Below are positions 1 through 12,689 of a stretch of 64,000 bases of DNA, piece after piece; the stretch's first letter is position 1, and each line of letters starts with the position of its first letter. The stretch is taken from assembly GCF_014898055.3 (NCBI RefSeq), contig NW_023603184.1, positions 107,126,615 to 107,190,614 on the forward strand, in the 5' to 3' direction. This DNA is from Talpa occidentalis. Its lineage: Eukaryota > Chordata > Mammalia > Eulipotyphla > Talpidae. The notes under the pieces were generated by a model. It was given only the letters and a program-made list of their open reading frames with translations, was not told where the DNA came from and did no database searches. The position numbers and the translations under genes were made by a program.

Positions 1-244
1 ACCAATGTCTTCCCTGATATCCATAGAGAACTATCCAGTTTATAAACTATTTCTATAGCATTGCAGATGTCACAATATGTATGAAAGTAGTGTGCTCCAG
101 ACTGTTCAGCTGGCAAGGGGGGCAGAAAGGTGGACACGTGGCCCTATGTCTCTGTGCCTGTGTGGAGAGAGAAAGGACAGAATGGGGACAACTGTCCAGG
201 CAGCCAATCAGCAGCTAGTTGCCCCAAGAGGCCACTCAAGGGAG

Positions 245-380
245 AACTGAATTAGGATCCAGCAGATTCAGAGTTTACTTTGACACTCTGCCTCAAGAAA
301 ACTCTGGTCTTTTGCAAGTCACCTCAGCTCTCTGAGTTTCCTCCCCTTTAAATTAAAGAAATCTCTAATATCCTACTAAC
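245..380 (+). repeat. MIR-like ancient SINE fragment
   Basis: Shows the diverged MIR core phrase: 'gcaagtcacctcagctctct' followed by 'gagtttcctcccctttaaa'. The order matches the MIR region that reads 'caagttacttaacctctctgagcctcagtttcc'-like. Diverged, edges approximate. Confidence 0.6.
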
Positions 381-1786
381 TGAAAGCTGATGTATAATAG
401 TATGAAATCCCAGAATAAGGTCATTATACTTTTGGGTTTTCTATCCCAGGTTACTATATTTTCTACTAGTGAAATATTTTCTATTAGTGAATTGGGGTCC
501 TTCTTCATGCTCAGTAAAGAAAGTAAAGGTTGTTAGTCATTGAAATATCAATTTGGAGTAAATATGTTTTTGGCTAATTCAAATCCATTTTGTTGACTTA
601 TATTGAGAAAATCTGTAAGAAAAACAGAAAATACTTAGCAATGCATTCCCCATGCTACCTCTCTAAAAATTACCATCCTTGTTTACTGGCCTCAAACTAT
701 TCAGGGAAGTTAGTACAGAGATTGAAAAAACATTCTACCACTGACAGGTTACTCGATTATGGTAGCTGGGAATAATTATGGTGGTATGCCCCATAGAGGG
801 GAGGACTCAAGTCTTTGCAAGAAGACAACATAGTTCTGGGGCTTCTAGACTGACTTTTAATGAAAGGATGGAGCGATGTCATTTTGTCATGGTATTTGTT
901 TTTATCTTGAGAAAATTACTTAACATATTAATGAAAATATTGTCTAAAAAAGTTGTCTTTGTCATATGACCTACAGCACCTTAAATCAGGCTTTGTGGGG
1001 AGTAGATCTGAGCATCTTAGCATCTTGGGCTCAATCTGGAGTCTGTTTTATTCTATATTAACATCAACAATTGACGCCATTCACGGAGGCAGAATATATG
1101 TGAGGAGGCACAGAACCTAAGCAGGTACATAATTTTGATTTTCCTGATATGATACATAACTCTCTCTCACAACTACCCCACAAAATGCCACACATCTGTA
1201 GAGCATATCTATAAAATGACAGTATTGAAGAAGACAGATCTCTCTCTTTCTCCCCCATTTCCTCCATCTGCATTAATTCCTTTCCAGTTTTTTCCCTTAG
1301 TATGAGAAGAGAAATATAGAGTAAATTTAAAATGCAGCGCCATGCAACAAGAACAGTAAAAATCATGGCATAATATATCTCCAGACTTGTATAAAATCCA
1401 GCGTTATCTATGAGGCAGACTGAAAGCATTTAGGGACGGGTTAAGAAATAATGATGGTCTAAGTACATACTTTATTTTAATCATAGGAAAGAAAGTGATT
1501 TCATGAAATAGTCACTGCAGAACCTATCAGTTTACTGGATTTAGACAGCATTGCTTCTAACTACTGGCTCTGGGCATGCAGTCCAACCCCACAGAAATAA
1601 CTGGTGCTTTTTGGCTCAGGAGTCCACATTCTTCCTTTGATATATCAACAGGAGAGGTTTCTTTGTTGGAATGAATTGTGAGTGTGGAGAAAGATTTGAA
1701 ATGGCTGTATAATCAGAAAGACAGGGAGCAAGAGTCTGCCTGCAAGATAGAAGGATATGGTGTATTCAAGTTTACTATAATGTGTT

Positions 1787-2053
1787 TTTTTATTTTTAAG
1801 ATTTATTTATTTATTTATACAAGCACTGGGTACAGTCAGAAGCGCAGGAGGGTGAGAGAATTCACCAGAGTCAGAGCGGAGAGCAGGGCAGGTAGACTGA
1901 CGAAGTACACTGCTAAGGGGAGCAGTGGGCGGCAGGAGAGGTCTGCGCGCCATGTGGGACCCTCTCCTGGCGGCCGGGGATCGAACCGCCACTGCAGAGG
2001 CTGCGGGCAGCTTCACAACCCAGCGCTCAACCGCTGCACCACCGGGGAGGCCC
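1787..2053 (-). repeat. Full-length tRNA-derived SINE, younger subfamily
   Basis: Read on the minus strand it starts GGGCCTCCCCGGTGG, has an RNA polymerase III A box and a B box of GGTTCGATCC type, and ends in a TAAATAAATAAAT tail. It is flanked by a perfect 14-bp target duplication, tactataatgtgtt, at 1773-1786 and 2054-2067. It has the CTGACTGTACCCAGTGCTTG ending of the younger subfamily. Any ATG-started frames across it are chance. Confidence 0.95.
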
Positions 2054-2139
2054 TACTATAATGTGTTGATAAGAAGAATTCCTAAGATATTAATTGTACT
2101 TGCTATATGTGCTGTTTGCATAAGAAAAAAAGAGCAACA

Positions 2140-2510
2140 ATTAACAAGAATTTTTTATTCTCTGATCAAGGTGAATATGTGTGGGGCCTATGACCCTCAA
2201 TCCCTATCCACTTGCCTTCTGGTAACCACCAGTTGGGTCAAAAGTTAAGTTTTGTTTTATGTAATTCATCTGATATCATGAATAAAACTCATTAATCAAT
2301 TCATCTTGTGAATTAATTAAATTAATTATTTCATCTTGTTTTCGCTATATATCACATGTGAGTGAAATTATATAGTGTTTATCTTTTTCTGGTTTATTTC
2401 ATTCAGCATAAGACCTTTTAGGTCCATCAATGTTACAAATGGCAGAATTTCTTTTCTATAGCTTAATAGTATTCCTTTGTGTATATATACAATATCTTCT
2501 TTATTCAGTC
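2140..2510 (-). repeat. Old L1 3' region fragment
   Basis: Contains the phrases typical of reverse-oriented mammalian L1 3' ends: a 'cttctggtaaccaccag' segment, then 'tttcattcagcataag', then the 'taatagtattcc' segment with the target for the classic ORF2 end. It is diverged. Boundaries are approximate. Confidence 0.7.
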
Positions 2511-4189
2511 ACCTTGACATCTAATAAATATATTGACTTTGTAACAAAGTATTGGCAATTAATGATTTTTCTGCATAGCAGGCCTTTCTGTTTATGCAGT
2601 TATCACTGATATTAATGACAATACTGAGAACATCTTTCTTCATAAAATTGTATATATAGCAACCTGCTACATAGTATACTCCCTCTAAAATCAAGGACAC
2701 AGCAAAAAGCAAACCTTCATAAAAATCAATCCCAACACCATCACAATGCTAAAGTATGCAAATATTGACACCTATAAATCATCTCCACTCTGCAGTCACA
2801 GAGCCAAGGTGGTGGTGTTCTTCCTTCTGGGAGAACAGACACAACTCTGGACTATCTGCTTTCCCAGAGAAGATAACTGAAGTTCAGATAAATGTACCAG
2901 AACTGATGACAGCTGGAGGATGGTGGCATCAGGACAGCTAAGGGAGTCTACTGAGAGAGGTCCAACTGAGCCTGGAAGTTGATAAGAGTTCCTAAGGCAG
3001 GAGCATTAAGCCTGTCACTCATGTGGAGGATGTAGCCTGCAGGAAGGGTTCCAGGCAGCTACAAAGAGGAGGAGAATTTTAAGAATTTAGAATTTCCCTG
3101 TAGAAATCTGCAAATATGATCTCACTGAAGTTATAAATGAGACTCTACTGCCATGTCCCAGACCAGACACAGCAGACAACACAGGAAATGGTTTTAAGTA
3201 AGGGCTCTGGAGTTAGACTAGCACTGAGTCCTTGGCTATCTCCCAAGCTCTCAATTTTTGTAAAACAAGTTGTTAGCAGCTCTCTCAGGGGTGCACGCAT
3301 CAAGTATTCAGCTGATATTACTGCTCTATTCTCTGTTCTATAGCCAGTACCATCTCCCTACCATACAACTCCAGCATCTCCCCCATTTAAAAATTCAGCT
3401 ACTGGTTTCCCGTTGACCAAAATAAGTACTTCTTAACATGGCTTTTAAAGTCTTTCCCTCTCCAAGGTGAGTGAGCCTTATCCACTCACCCCTTAAGCCA
3501 TATACATTCATTTCAGTTCCCCAACTCAAGTTCGCTCAGCTTTTCCTGGAACACATACCTCCTTACCTTTACACACACATATATACACATGCACACATGC
3601 AAATACAACCATTACTCTTTAGATCTTAGCTTGGCAAGTTAGAATAGGAAACTTACCATTTCTTAACTACACCCACACATGCACACCAGTAGAGACATTT
3701 AATAAGTTCATATGAATTTATCTGTGTGAAACTCTACATTACCTTAGAATTTAAACTTCTGCAAATTAAAATCTATATTTTCAATATATTCTGTATGTCA
3801 GCACAATATACCTATATGATTACTATTTAACAATAATACCAACAAAGTTACTGTTTCTTGGGAGGATTTTTTTAAAGTATGGTAGCTGTTCAAGCATCTA
3901 ATGGGAAGTAACTATGTTACAAGCATATTTTTATTACTGAGTATTTCATAGCTTACTAGAAAATGTACATGGATACACTGAATGCATGAATATTTGCACA
4001 GGAGTATATGTAATATAAAGTGCATCCAATCACAGGAGAGCCTCTGATCAATTTACAGCAGAGAGCCACTTTGCCAGAAATAGGAGCAGGGATAGGAAGT
4101 TTTCCTGTCGGTCAACAGTAAGCAATGCTGAAAACCAGGGAAAGATGTGCAGGAATTGCCATCCACCTATCTGAAGTTGCTTTTTTTTT

Positions 4190-4456
4190 AAAAAAAGATT
4201 TATTTATTCATGCATACAAGAACAGAGGTACAGGCCAGATGTGCGGGAGGGTGAGAGGATTCACCAGAGACAGAGCGGGGAGCAGAACAGGCAGACTGAC
4301 AGAAATACATGGCTGAGGGGCGCAGTGGGTGAGACAGGAAGAGGTCTGCTGCGCCATGTGAGTATCTCCCAGGCAGGCCGGGTTTGAACCCGTGCTGCAG
4401 AGGCTGCGGACAGCTTCACAGCGCTGGCTCAACCCGCTGCACCACCAGGGAAGCCC
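4190..4456 (-). repeat. tRNA-derived SINE, older subfamily
   Basis: Minus-oriented copy with a degenerate head and a B box (GGGTTCAAACCC). The imperfect target duplication is ctgaagttgc at 4171-4180 (plus T run) and ctgaagccgc from 4457. It lies 65 bp downstream of the exon D donor, in the same orientation as the gene. Confidence 0.92.
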
Positions 4457-4521
4457 CTGAAGCCGCTTTTTTGCTTTAACCAGCCAAATCATCAAAAGTG
4501 TGACCACAGGGCCCCTCTTAC

Positions 4522-4654
4522 CTCAGCATCGAAGCGAGGATCTTGGTAGGCGTCACTGATGTTCACCGGAAGGCCTGTAGATGCCACCAGCTCGGCAACA
4601 CTGTTATTTATTAGCCAGTCGGAATTTGAAGATTTCTCCATGCTTTCTTTGAAA
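4522..4654 (-). CDS. PDE11A: PDE11A coding exon D: GAF-B
   Basis: The 133-nt exon on the minus strand starts with the single base that completes the serine codon left open by exon C. It then reads 44 codons: [44 protein letters not shown]. This is the central GAF-B region, with the conserved [15 protein letters not shown] motif that lines the GAF ligand pocket. Compared with the human sequence I remember, SSY is SSN and NNSI is NNSV. Both changes are mild. The donor is GATGCTGAG|GTAAGA. The acceptor is weak to the eye: a purine-rich TTCGAATAG separates the AG from its pyrimidine tract by about 13 nt. A sense-oriented SINE ends only 65 bp beyond the donor. The following exon (ADQISGFHIR in human) is outside the window. 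Confidence 0.97.
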
Positions 4655-7600
4655 CTATTCGAACACCATGGTGGGCAGCAAGAAAAGAGAGAAACATAAG
4701 CTTGCTTGAAAGCAAATCCTATAAAACTGCACTCATGGCAGGACTCTGCTCAGTAGGAAGGGGTGAAGGACGCTGGTCACGGCTACCACAAAAAGATTTA
4801 CCTGCCATGATATGAAATAATCAGATCCATGGGTAGAAATGATAGTCTCTATGATTCAGAGCACAACTCTAGGTTGTATTTAGGCCCCAAAGCGGACATT
4901 AAAGAAGACAGGTAAATAGCACTATCAATAGCAGGATGCCAACGAAGAGGCCTAATAACATTCCACTGACCTCCCAGCCCACTTCCTTCACTGAGCAGAA
5001 GGTGTTTGGGCCAGGAAAAAGTAAACTCATGAATGTGAAAAGTCAGGAAATAATTTGAGAATTTATATTAGCAAAAAAACCCCACCAAAACAAAACAAAG
5101 TGCAACTTAAAGACTATGTAATTATTTTTATAGTCTCGGAGTATGTTTTTAGCAAAAACACATGTCCCATTTACCAAATGTCACTGGAAAGCCTGTTTAT
5201 TTCTACTGACCCCTAACATTAATAATTTAAATTATATCCATATTTGATTTGAACAAGGAACTTTATGTAAATGATTTTGTGAACTTCCCCTTACATCATT
5301 CACTACAAACACATCTGCTGAAGCGATGTAAGAATTAGTATGATTCCTCCTTCTCTCCTCTCCCTCCCATCTTTTTTTCTCTGGGCACACAGGGAATACT
5401 GCCAGTGGTGCAGAAATGCAAAACCAAGTATTGTTCAAATTGGGAAGATCAAAAAAAATTTTTGTGGTGACTATTAGATACATGGCTTAGTAGGCGAAAA
5501 CTAAAATTTCATGAACTGATGCAAGTAGTACCCAGGGGCAACGCTTTCCATACTACATTCTGTGGAAATCTGGCTACCAGAGAGGTTAATGAGTGTGCCA
5601 CAGCAAGAAGAATAACACTATTGCCTTTTTAATCTAAGCTGCATTTAATATAAGAAAACACACTGTACATAATCATGGTTATTATGTAGTAATGTGCCTG
5701 TGTGGAATTTGTGCCACACCAAGAATGCCAAGGAATTGACAGGAGAGGTCACTGGATCATAAATGAGTCAAAATCTTGGCATATTGACCTTCATTATCAT
5801 AGATCGTCCTGTAGCGATTGTTCATCTGTATCAGACAAATTCAACATTTATTTGTGATACTATTCATCCTCTTTGCATGTTAAAAATTACTAGTACATAA
5901 ACCTATTCTCTATGGAACTCTGGCTGAAAATGGAAGTTTTAATAAAAAGCTGAGTCTCATTTTCTCAGATGCTTCCTAAATCAAAGAAGTACAGAGTGAG
6001 GACATCAAAGAGAAGATGAAATCTTTATTTTCTAAAACAATAAAGCAACAACAAAAAGTCCATGTTTTCTTTTCTCTTTGTTGCATGTGGAAGAAGTGAA
6101 ATTTTATGCTGTGCCTCAATAAAAGCAAAATAAAGGAAGAGAGGTGACAGTGCACGTAAATGAGGCCATATCCTGTAGAGTGATTTCTAAGTTTATAAAC
6201 AGGGTTTAGGTTGAATGCTGACCATTTCTCACAGGATTAAGTGGTCTGTCAATCCATTCTGTGCTGTCTGTCACCTTATTCTACACAATGACTTTTTTTT
6301 AAGTGTTCTGTGATAAAACGGTTTGGAAAGTGTTGACCTGTGTGTGTTAGGAAGAAGCAGCTGGGGAGGAGTCATGGAAGGCACTGAGAAGGAAGGGGGA
6401 GGCAGAGGAGCGGTGAACAGGGACCAAGGAAGGAACTAGCTCTTATCAACAAGTGTCAAGATCCTTTAAGTTGCCTAATGCTCTTCCTCCATGCTGTCTC
6501 TCTCCTTGCCCCTAATTCAAATGTTTGATTTTCATTATAGGCCATGAGAGCCCTGGCTGAAAACATTGTGTTCTGTTTGAGAAGTACTTAAAGTTTCCAA
6601 TAAAATGTACATCCTGCAGGGAAAAAAAAAATATCTTTTAAAGCTGGTTCTTTCACAATGAGCAAGGAGAGATTGGCAGAGTGAGAAGATATCCATGAAG
6701 GTGCAAATAGCAGAAACAATATGGGTTCCCATATACCAACTTCTTTCAGCAAAAGACAAAGACACTTTATTGGTTATCTCGTGCAAGCAGAGGTGTGGTG
6801 TGAGTGTGGTGCTATATATGTATGTCGTTAAGACTGCACACTAAAAACCAAATAATTCTAAAGTTGTGTGTGTTTTAAAATATTTGTCCATATTTAATAG
6901 TGTTTAATTAAAGTCATAACATTATTTATTTTGACCCCTACAGTGGGAATGTTAAAGAAAATTCAGACTTAAAATACAACAACAGCAAAACAGCAAACAA
7001 AAAATTCCTTGAAATAAAAGTCTAGGGCAAGTAAATTAATATAATTGACACCTAAACTTTATTGATGCATCCTGAAAAAAAGGATAAATTAACTTCTTAG
7101 TTTAACTCTTTTTTTTAAAAGTAGACCTCCCTAAGATAAAGATTTATTTACAATACCAAGCAAATTGTAAAGAAAATTTTTGACATCTAATTTTACCGAG
7201 AAACAGATGGATGGGAAGATAGGTAAATACCTATCTTATTTAAGTGAATTTCCTAAAAAGGGCTGCAGTTTAGATTCTTTATTCCCAGTGGTGTCTCACT
7301 TCCAAGTGTGAGAATTATGCTGTCTTCAAAGACAGTTTCATGATCTCAAATATTGAGTGTGGAGGGATAAAAGAGAATTTACCCTATAACAGGAAACATA
7401 TCACTCCTAGAATGTGGCCACCCTGCAGCAGGGGCCAGAGAGGCAGCTACAAATCTCAGGGAAGACCAGGTGCAGGGCTGTGCAGGCGAGCAATCAGTGC
7501 AAGTAAAACGAGACAAGACAAAAAAAAAATCTCAGGACCAAGATTTCACCATTTTGCACTGTCTGAAAAATCTTAGCTAAAGTTTCAAATACATGAACCT

Positions 7601-8359
7601 ATACAAAAGTAAACTAAAGACTGTATTTTAGATTACTTCTTTTAAAAGCTCTCTAAGAGATAAAATATCTGAATAAAATAATATAAATCATTAGCCTGTG
7701 TTTGTGTTGACATTTCTGTTCTCAACACTACAGCTTACTCTAGTTTTCGCTAGAGATGCCCAGACTTCACTCTGTCAGGAATGACCACTGGTTGAAACCT
7801 TCCTAAGTGCTGGACAGTAAAGGGGTAGGTCTTGCATGAAGTGATCGACAAGGTCTTTTTCTTTTTCCCAAAGGAGTTGTTGGCATGAGGGAACCCTGCT
7901 GCTACCTATACAGAGAAATGAATGGGCAGAAGCTAAAGGGAGCACACATTTAGGGAGATCACAAACAATGACAATGGATTGTGATAAATGACCTAGTGGA
8001 AGGAATAGAAAAAAAGAAGTGTCAGTTCTATTTGGGATGGTAATGGTCTTTGGAGAACCACTTTGCAAAGGAAGTTAGTCTAAGCTGGCCTTTGCAGGAT
8101 ACAAAAGTGTTCATCTGGAAGAGAAAGAATGTAAAAAGCAATTCAGACAAAAGCACAGTACAAATAAAGTTTTCTAAGTATGAAGCTTTCTGTAATTCTA
8201 TGAAAACAATAGAGCTAAAACTTAGGATACATGGTGGAAGGGATGTCTAAGGCAACCATGAAAGAGACCAACCAATACATGGTGCAATTCTGTGCAGATA
8301 CTTTGTATCCACAGTCACATCTAGACTAGGGTTTTTTGCATCCATATCAGAAGCCCCTC

Positions 8360-8480
8360 AAGTCCTGGGTTCTCTCATATATATCCAAGTTCTTTCTGGA
8401 CTCTCCCTCTTAATTGTCTCCAGGTACTTCAAATTTAACATTTTAAGGACTGAACTAATACACTCCCTTAGATGCTAAAA
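8360..8480 (+). repeat. L2-like fragment
   Basis: The run 'atatatccaagttctttctg', 'gtacttcaaatttaacattt' and 'gactgaactaatacactccc' follows the order of the L2 segment that ends with a 'catgtccaaaacagaactcc'-like phrase. Short and diverged. Confidence 0.5.
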
Positions 8481-9399
8481 ATTATTAATGACCAAAACTG
8501 AACATTAACTAGAAATAGATCACTGGATGAGTTGGGAACAAAAGTTTCAATATAAACAGAATCTATTTCTTCATTGTCAAGGGATGGTTATCAATTGCTC
8601 TTCTGAAAGTTTGAGTAACATGTATGTAGATAGGATTGAACAGCAAAGTTTCAGGAAATCAGAGAACTCTTTAGAATAGATATTTCCTTTTGATGCTTTG
8701 CAAACAGATTTTTTTCAACTACAGGTTGTTTCTGGAATATGAAGAAATATGCTATTTTGCTTCATTGACTAGGGGTGAGTCTGAACTTGGTTCTCAAAGA
8801 ACCTCCATTTCTTACTCTTTATTCTCAGGTAAGCCTGTTTATCTCTGTGCCCTTCCTAAAGCCTCGAGCTGTGAAACATTATTTGAAGTTGCCTTTTCAT
8901 TAGGAGATTAAGGAACCAAAGCAATACCAGTGGACCTCAAAGGTAGGACCCCAGCAGGAGAGTCTTGAATACCTAGTTAGAACTGAAACTTTAATAAACT
9001 CCTACTGGCTTCAGTAAATCTTTGAAAGTAAACAAGCAAGTCTTTGAGTCATAAAAAGTAGTGGGAGAGAAGGCAATTGGCAAGCTGGCCAGCCTATCAG
9101 TTCTCACACTGTGGTTGGAGAGGAAGATGCTCTAGGTTGCAGAAGTTCTGAAGCTTACCACGACCTGTTCATGAACTTGCCTGTAAGGTCTTACATCAAG
9201 ACACTTTATGTCAAGTTCTACGATTAGCTTGGTAAGATTTATCACCCAAGAAAAAGATGGTGTCATTTTGGAGCAGTGTCTGCGACTCTTGGAAGGTGTC
9301 AGATGGCAGTGTGGCGTGTTTGGTGCCTACTATTTAACATCACACAGAGCCAACTGCTTAGTTTCATAGTCAAGCAAATCTGGGTGATTTTGTTTTGTT

Positions 9400-9560
9400 T
9401 TTGTATCTTGGTCTAACACTTCTTAGCTGTGAGACTATAGGTAAAATTTTAATTAATCTGACTCTTAGTTCCCATTATGGAAATAAGGCAAATAAAACCC
9501 ACCTCACAGGGCTGTTATAATGGAGAATACAACATTATGGAACATAGAAAGTTGTCAACA
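9400..9560 (+). repeat. MIR fragment
   Basis: Clear MIR order: 'cttcttagctgtgagactat', then 'ctgactcttagttcccatta', then 'cccacctcacagggctgtta' and a following 'ggagaatacaac'. These correspond to the MIR core and its 3' part. Confidence 0.8.
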
Positions 9561-10586
9561 GACAATGTTGAAAGTTCACAATAACAATGTTTCTTTTATT
9601 TAAAAAGCATTAAGGTAAGGCATACTCTGTGTAACTGCTTAAATCCTGGGGCAAGAGAGCTATGGCTGTTTTGATTGTGGCATCATTGTGAGATTTGGAG
9701 GGGTGCTTAAGGGAAAATTGTGTTGATAACAGAGCACACAGTTAGAATTCTGTTCTGCTACATGTTCCAAGTAACCCCACAACATCTCTCTTTGGGGCCA
9801 CTGTGGCCACCTCCATCCATCTGCTCTGGATTAAGGGCGTACCTTCCCAAGAAGTTCCAGGCATAAGTGAACACAGCCAGGAAGATGAAGTGGACTCAAT
9901 GTGTTCAATATTAACTAAAGCATATTAAATGAGATACCTTCAAAAGTAAGAGTCAAACATGAAAACCAATCACTAAGGTTTCAGAGTTGCCATAATTCTG
10001 TTTATGCTATAGCACCAATCTGAAAGACAGCTGACCTAGGTAGGCCACTTTATTATGTTTATTATGTTTTTTCTCAGTATTTACTGAAGTGCCTCATTCA
10101 TGGAACATTTTTAGTTTTCATTCTCCTCTATGACAGTTTTACTAGAGTGACATGTTCACTAGTCTGAAATAAATAGGTGTAATAAGAAGGCTTGTCTTTC
10201 ATTTGAGTCTTTATGTTCAAAGGCAGGAAAAAGAAAAGACAGAAATTATATATACTTAAGAAATGAAGGTTAGATGCTTAGCAAATATGTTTATATCTCT
10301 TAAGATCTTGGAACATACACAATTCATTAAAAATATTATCTCTACTTCATTAATGTTTAGTTCTTATGATTAGCTTCATGTGAATGGGGCATGGACACAT
10401 ACCCCATCAGTGTCATGGAGATTATTTATAAAGTCTGTATGTATGTGCTGGGGGTAGGGCTGGGATGGGGTGGGGTGGGAGACATACAAACCCATAAGTA
10501 TCAAAGTGACATGATTCCCTAAAAAGTATGCTTAGGGCAGGCATAAAGCGGAAACATCCCAATCTCATAAAGCTCTTATATTTTAT

Positions 10587-10847
10587 TTTTTTTTAAGATT
10601 TTTTTTTATTATTTATGTACACAAGAACCTGGGTGTAAACCAGAGATGTGGGGGGGAGGTATGAAAGTGGGGAGCAGAACTGGTGGATCTACTGAAATAC
10701 ACTGCTGAGGGGAGCAGCAGGCGAGGCAGGAGAGGTCTGCTGCGCCATGTGGGTCAGCTCCCTGGCCTGGGATCAAACTTTGTGCTGCAGTGGCTGGCCA
10801 CAGCTTGATAGTGCTGAAATTTAACTCCTTGCACCACCAGGGAGGCC
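10587..10847 (-). repeat. tRNA-derived SINE, older subfamily
   Basis: Minus-oriented, starting from a T-rich tail at 10587 and ending at the head (complement of GGGCCTCCCTGG). The target duplication is imperfect: ctcttatatttta near 10573 and ctctgatatttt from 10848. The body is diverged, which suits an older insertion. Confidence 0.9.
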
Positions 10848-11234
10848 CTCTGATATTTTTAGGGAAAGGAAGCAGGAATCCATAACAATGGAGATTCCTG
10901 ATTTTTAAAAAAGTGACCTTGATACCAAGCAGGAGCTGGAAAGCAAAGTCTCTAGTACTGTTCTTCCATTGAGTTAACTCAGGTCTGTTGAGCTACCTGT
11001 TAACTAAACCACCAAAAGGGGTAGACATGAGCATCCAGTGGTCCTCTGAATCTCTTGTTCTTCAATTAGCAACATTAAATATTGACATAATAAGGTTCAG
11101 CAGCCTTGAATTTCCTAGAGAGTAAATGGCCAAAGAGAATGCCCTAAGGTTCTTCTTTAAAGGAAGTTGCATAGCAACACGTATATTGCATTGACTAGTG
11201 GTGGTGGTGCTGCTGCTTTAAAGATTTTCACTTC

Positions 11235-11570
11235 TGATTATGCTAAGTGAAATAAGTCAGAAGGAGAAAGATAAATACCAATGGTATCACTTATATGTGG
11301 AATACAGAGAAACAAAACAAAAGTCAGATAAAACCCAATCAATAACAAATCCTAGAAATCTGCCTATTGAATTGAGTCTACCAGAAGGGGGCGTAAGGGA
11401 GCAAAGCAAAGTGTGGAGGCAACACAATGAATTCAGTGGAGGATTTTTGGTGCCTTGGTGGTGGGTGTGGTGTGGTAACAACACCTGAAGGGTGTGACCA
11501 TGTGTCTCTAAATCACAAACAATGTTATACGCTAATCTTACCTCAATTTTTAAAAATTACAGGTTTTCAT
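11235..11570 (+). repeat. Old L1 3' end (end of ORF2 and 3' UTR)
   Basis: Translates as MLSEISQKEKDKYQWYHLY, the familiar ORF2 C-terminus of mammalian L1. The frame continues with YVEYRETKQKSDKTQ. The 3' UTR follows with a G-rich part and 'cacctgaagggtgtgaccat'. No functional product is expected. Confidence 0.85.
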
Positions 11571-12689
11571 TTCCTTGAAATTACAACAGTTATAATATGT
11601 TTATGTATACAAAACACCCATCACATGTTTCCTAATGAGACTCATCATTGTGCAAGCTTGTCTAACACTCCCGATTACTCCAGGTAATAGAGAAATTAAA
11701 AAGAAGGTATAAAGAAGAGGAGATAACTTCTAAATTGGCAGGTTAAAGAACACTGAAAATTTGTTCCTTTCTAAAAGCAGTGAGAATACTAGCAAAAAAA
11801 TAGTCAGAAATTAGCTTTTTGAGAACTCTGGAAATTAAGGAAATGGTTATAAAACTCCAAGGAGTGCTTATTCAAGAAAAACAGTTGAATCTCTATTAGG
11901 AAATCAAATTTTGTAGTGTTTTAACCTACTGTATTTCCATCTCTCTGCCCCTAGCTTCAGGGTAGTGGTGAAAACCAACATCCTTGTAATCATGCTAGTT
12001 GTAAAATTCATCAACCTTGCAGCCACTTGTATTGAAAGAATGGATTTGTAGCCCCAAAAGTCTGTTCCCCAGAGAGAGGTCATTGTTTGACCCGTTTGGC
12101 AGCTCCATGGAAACCTCCACTCAAAAAGCTTGTCTTTATATGACCTGACTTGGAGATTTCTCCCTGAAAACAGCCTTTTTACCTCCAGGGCAGCAGCGGG
12201 GAAAAAAACAGCAGCAATTAGTTAACATCACAACTGCCTTAGGCATCAATAACAGTTGCATCTAAGAAGTTGAAGTACACACACACAAAACAAAAAAACC
12301 TAAATGGAGTGAGGCAATGAGATAGTCCTAGAGGGCTTGCAGAAATCCTGACATACTCCTGGAAATCTCGAAGGATGTGTGTACTTGTAGCGTTGTATAT
12401 ATGATGAGGAAAGACCAGAGAAGGTCCTAATCTCTCACTTCTGGCTGACCTTGAAGCTCCATGCAAGCAGAAAGTGAGAGCTAAATAAACTCCCTGCCAG
12501 ATTATTGAAGGTATCTCCCACATGCACACAGATCCCCTCAGCAAAGACTGGAGGACTTAATGGTTCAAGGCTTTTAAGGAAATATCTGTCCACAACTAAG
12601 TAAATCAAGCAGAGAATTCAGCAGAGTTGAGGAAAATCATTAAGAAACAACAATAACAGCAACAAACAGAAACAACAAAACATAGGTGG

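Larger units (their letters stand above)
1..4521 (-). other. PDE11A: PDE11A intron downstream of exon D (partial)
   Basis: Intronic sequence that continues past the left edge. It holds a probable MIR near 245-380, SINEs at 1787-2053 and 4190-4456, and an old L1 3' piece at about 2140-2510. A short CA-rich stretch lies near 3568-3602. The rest looks like unique AT-rich intron. I see no exon with credible splice sites in it. Confidence 0.85.

Noticed and set aside
1678..2061. Possible tRNA genes at SINE heads
   Set aside because: A and B boxes are present, but they belong to SINEs with body, tail and target duplications. No cloverleaf of a functional tRNA was seen.
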